DNA of 64,000 nucleotides from Tubulanus polymorphus (Eukaryota; Nemertea; Palaeonemertea; Tubulaniformes; Tubulanidae). The notes under the pieces were generated by a model that was given only the letters and a program-made list of their open reading frames with translations, searched no databases and was not told where the DNA came from. Shown here one piece after another: positions 60,675 through 64,000 of this stretch. Where the stretch lies: the NCBI RefSeq assembly GCF_964204645.1, contig NC_134027.1:6684485-6748484 (forward strand), in the 5' to 3' direction. Numbering within the stretch: position 1 is the first letter of the stretch; the number at the start of each line of letters is the position of its first letter. Position numbers and translations under genes: made by a program.

Positions 60675-63600
60675 TTAGACTTTCTGTATTTCAACAACAG
60701 CCGATCCGGTGATGTTTGTCAATTGTCGTGAGTTGAAACTGCAAATTATTTCTCTTTTGCCCTGGAATTTTGGAGTCAGGTGAATTTTTTCAATCAAGAC
60801 TTTACCTGGATTTATTGACTTTCTGAAAAAAGAAAAATTAAGAAATATATATGTTTTGTAGCGTGCGATTTTGTGGAAGATAGATAATATTCAGTATTTA
60901 ATTAAGTAAACGTCTTGTGAAAAACTAACCTGACCGATACGGATAGGGTGCGAGCAATTCCTGGACCCTCTATACTGATAACACCTTGTGTCAAGGGAAC
61001 AGACAGCGGATTTGTGAATTTTACCGTCACTTCGAACGCGTAACCAACTTTAGGCTTATCGGTTGAAACCTGAAAATTATAGGTTAGTTAAGTGAAACTC
61101 AATATGCAATGTTTAAAAATACAAAAATGCTTTGTCCGATTTGTGACAATTCGTAAGCCTACCTGGACATCGAGATCTGGTTTTTCAATTTCAAGTGATT
61201 CGGTAGTTGTAAATCGTTGCCCAGTTTCCTCGACCTTCGCGTTGCAATAAATTTTGACCGTAGCGTCGCAGTCGAGTTTGTCCAAATAATTCACTGCCAT
61301 CAATGGCAGCTCGAATTCAGAAGCTAGATGATAGATATACATTTACTGTAAACTAACACATTCATACAAGTCCAAATCAAGATTTTATGGTAGACTTCAC
61401 TTTATGTTTACGAGTATTCTAAGAGCAAAATATCAAGTGTTTTTTCAATACAGAATTGTATTTCGAATACGTACTAGAATTCGGTTCCAATATGGTTGTA
61501 TTTTTCTCTTTAGTCAGGGTTTCTCCGGGTATTCCCGTATAGTAAGCGGCAGCCGCTACTATAGTGATATCGACGGTCCTTTTTTCTCCTGTCTTATTTC
61601 TCATCTTTAGAATGAATTTCATGTTCCCATTTAGTTCTATCGAATCATCAAAATCGAATGCCACATCACGTGAAGTGTCCTTTACTGTCAAATCTTGTTG
61701 TCGACTACTGTAATTGTATGCTTTTGCCAAAGCTACTTTTTCTTCTTCACACCCTATAATGCGAATAAAACCGATATTCTAGTTTTAGTTAAACACAAAT
61801 CAAGCTCATTATAGCTACCTTCGGTATAACATTCAAAGGTTTCATCATTAGACGAACAAGCATTACTTTTATGCAGCTTGATCGTCAATAGAAAGGTTTG
61901 ATCTTGAAATAGGGATTAACCCTGTTATCTATTAATTTGGTAGATTTCGTTTGGTTTGGTTTTGATTGGTGTCCCTTGCAAACCCACCACACGTGTCTCG
62001 AACGAAACGTGGGGGTTGGATTTTGAAATCGAGGTACAGATAGTTGTGTGATCGGCGGTCGAATTAACATATCTTTTTGTTTTTAAAAATCGAAGTACCG
62101 GTACACAATTGAAAAGTATCGGTTCATTCATTGAACAATCTTCCGTTGCTTCATCTTACCATCTGGGTGCTTGTACAATGGCGTCAAATCCTGGCGTCCA
62201 TTTCCTCCGACTTCCTTCGTACTGATATATTTTCCGATGCAACTATTATTTACGTTTATCATCTCCAGGTTTCCATTCGCATCAACCAGCCATTCGACCT
62301 TGTCACCATTCACTTCAGCAAATATGAATTTCGAATCATAACCGATGTAAACTTCTCCATTCTTGACAGCGGTTAACGGTGCTGGTCCACAACGCATTAC
62401 TCCTTTAAATATATTTCAATCGTTTATCTTTATGAATTCAGGAGATTGGACAAATAACAGTTTTTGTTTGTTTTGTGCTTACCCTCAGACACCTCTTGTG
62501 GTGTGGCATCGTGGGCTTGCCATCCGTCGTAACCTTTTGGCAAATCGGTACGTGCCATCCAGGACTCATTCCAAACATGGAAATTCCTGCGGAAATATAA
62601 TGTCAGTGCTATTATATCGCAAATTTCCACACCTTTTTTGTATGAAGTCCTCCTTCAAAGGAAGTAAATTCTTCGTCGAAGTAGAACTCATGAAAGTAAA
62701 TCCACTTCTTAAGACTTACCAGATGGAATCGTTAAGTCTGTTTCTTGGTTCACCGCTGTTTTTGTCCCAGTGAAAGTCAATCGACATACTACCGTCATTG
62801 TCGTGGGCAGATTCAAAATTAGTCACACTTCGAGTTGGTATACCAAGAGTTCTAAGCACTACAAGAAAAATGTATATGTTTTAAAATGTGTTTAGAAGCA
62901 ATGCCAATATTCAGAGAGAAAATACATTGTGGATAATTCGACATTGCTAGAAATATTATTTTAATTTCGTACAGGTAGTGACGAGGCCAGAAAACACCCA
63001 GCATTGACCATATTTAACTTCATTTTTCGTGCGCATATATTCCTCCAGGATAGCAACGCTGCCATTCCAAGCGACTGGAGGGGTTCCTCCACCATAATCA
63101 CCGCTCCAATTACCAGTTAATACGCCCCCGTCGTTATCGTTACTGTTTGCCTAAAATAGACGTTTCGAATTAATTAGCAAGATGATGATTGGAGTGAAAA
63201 ATTCCCGATGTAATGTGTAAAGATGAATGTACTCACCAATGCCGATATAGCCCTAACTACCAGTACCGGATTACCACGAGCCTGATCAGAGAGATCGGCT
63301 AGATCCAATAGTCTCATTGCCGCCAACAAACAAACATCTTCAAACTAATATATAGATTAACGTAACTTTATTTAGATTATACGTAGCATTAAGACCTTCA
63401 ATGTAGACCTTATAGTTTGTCATTAGAGCTAGAGAACTTCAGCTCGTGGGGAATCTAGGATAAGATATAATGGAAAATGGTACAGAATAAGCCATTGGCT
63501 GTGGACGGTTTTGGAACTGCTTTGATACCTGGCCAAAATTCCATGGTTTTCCCATAAAACGCTTTTGGCTTCCGATCCATATTCGTCCAGTCTCATTGAG

Positions 63601-64000
63601 AACATACTCCTCGCGCTCAGCTGTATCACCCATGTAAACATTATCGTCTACAAAAACCAACAAGAAAACTTAATTGATAATTCAAATCATCTCAAAGTGC
63701 CCCGGTGACAAGAATTATAACTGACATTATATCAATTTGCAATAATGCAAATCGAAAAGGATCTCAATACCGTCTAATACCATATCAATCAACGCATACC
63801 GTTATTCCATGGGTTAAACAGCACATGGATGTCATCTTCGACTTCATGGCGGAACATGTACGCATCTTCATCCTTATCCTCATACTGCGTTACAATAAAC
63901 AGAGTCCAGGGAGCGACGATGCAATGAGACGGTGTCATCACTTCGTACTTGATTGTTTTGCCAACGGACTCCAATATCTTTGCACCCCATTTTCCTTTGT
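60675..64000 (-). CDS. Transglutaminase (factor XIII / annulin type), N terminus beyond the right edge
   Basis: Eleven exons: 64000-63800, 63647-63529, 63344-63237, 63150-62973, 62858-62720, 62586-62483, 62402-62160, 61753-61475, 61323-61163, 61069-60930, 60822-60675. The enzyme forms glutamyl-lysine crosslinks between proteins in a calcium-dependent way. The first exon ends the N-terminal sandwich domain (VLFNPWNN). The core has all three catalytic residues: Cys in [10 protein letters not shown] (codon 63003-63001), His in NFHVWNESW (62579-62577) and Asp in [10 protein letters not shown] (62510-62508), with the usual 23-residue His-Asp spacing. The flanking [14 protein letters not shown] and [20 protein letters not shown] are family-typical. 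The last four exons make the two beta-barrel domains. The upstream exons that would tell intracellular from secreted forms are outside the window. Confidence 0.95.

Overview
The window is animal nuclear DNA: AT-rich, intron-dense, with GT-AG splice sites, mostly 72-base phase-2 leucine-rich-repeat exons, AATAAA signals and many small inverted-repeat (MITE-like) elements. The families seen (discoidin proteins, a receptor tyrosine kinase, SHIPPO and EFCAB12 ciliary proteins, eIF4E3, NCOA5, a factor XIII/annulin-type transglutaminase) point to a bilaterian. The compact introns and palindromic MITEs suggest a marine invertebrate, perhaps a lophotrochozoan, but the species cannot be named from the sequence alone. 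I joined exons by hand from splice sites and reading phase; every multi-exon model below keeps one open frame throughout.

Layout. 0.8-7.0 kb (minus): 5' part of a secreted protein with tandem discoidin (F5/8 type C) domains; the gene runs off the left edge. 7.0-16.3 kb: no gene that I can support, one MITE. 16.3-36.2 kb (minus): the most interesting locus, a 27-exon receptor tyrosine kinase of 1,077 residues. It has a signal peptide, LRRNT, 12 leucine-rich repeats, LRRCT, a cysteine-rich module, three GCC2/GCC3 (ephrin-receptor-like) modules, one membrane span, an FGFR/RET-like kinase with all catalytic residues, and a YLDL-containing tail. Its 8.7-kb first intron holds two neighbouring nonautonomous transposons. 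38.5-42.2 kb: a SHIPPO-repeat protein (CIMAP/ODF3 type, minus) and an EFCAB12-like EF-hand protein (plus) diverge from a roughly 340-bp shared promoter, a likely cilium/sperm-flagellum pair. 42.3-45.9 kb (minus): an unrecognised basic protein and an ankyrin-repeat protein. 47.3-49.2 kb (plus): complete seven-exon eIF4E3, with a CRE/M-box promoter and a TISU-like start. 49.3-54.3 kb: no gene seen. 54.5-58.1 kb (minus): complete nine-exon NCOA5. 60.1-60.3 kb (minus): a 51-codon ORF of unknown identity. 60.7-64.0 kb (minus): 11 exons of a transglutaminase with an intact Cys-His-Asp triad; its N terminus lies beyond the right edge.

These genes do not form one pathway. The only positional pairing with a clear functional logic is the divergent ciliary pair. 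The candidate for something undescribed is the LRR-GCC2/3 receptor tyrosine kinase: an FGFR/RET-type signalling half joined to an ectodomain that neither FGFR (immunoglobulin domains), RET (cadherin-like) nor Trk (LRR plus immunoglobulin) carries.
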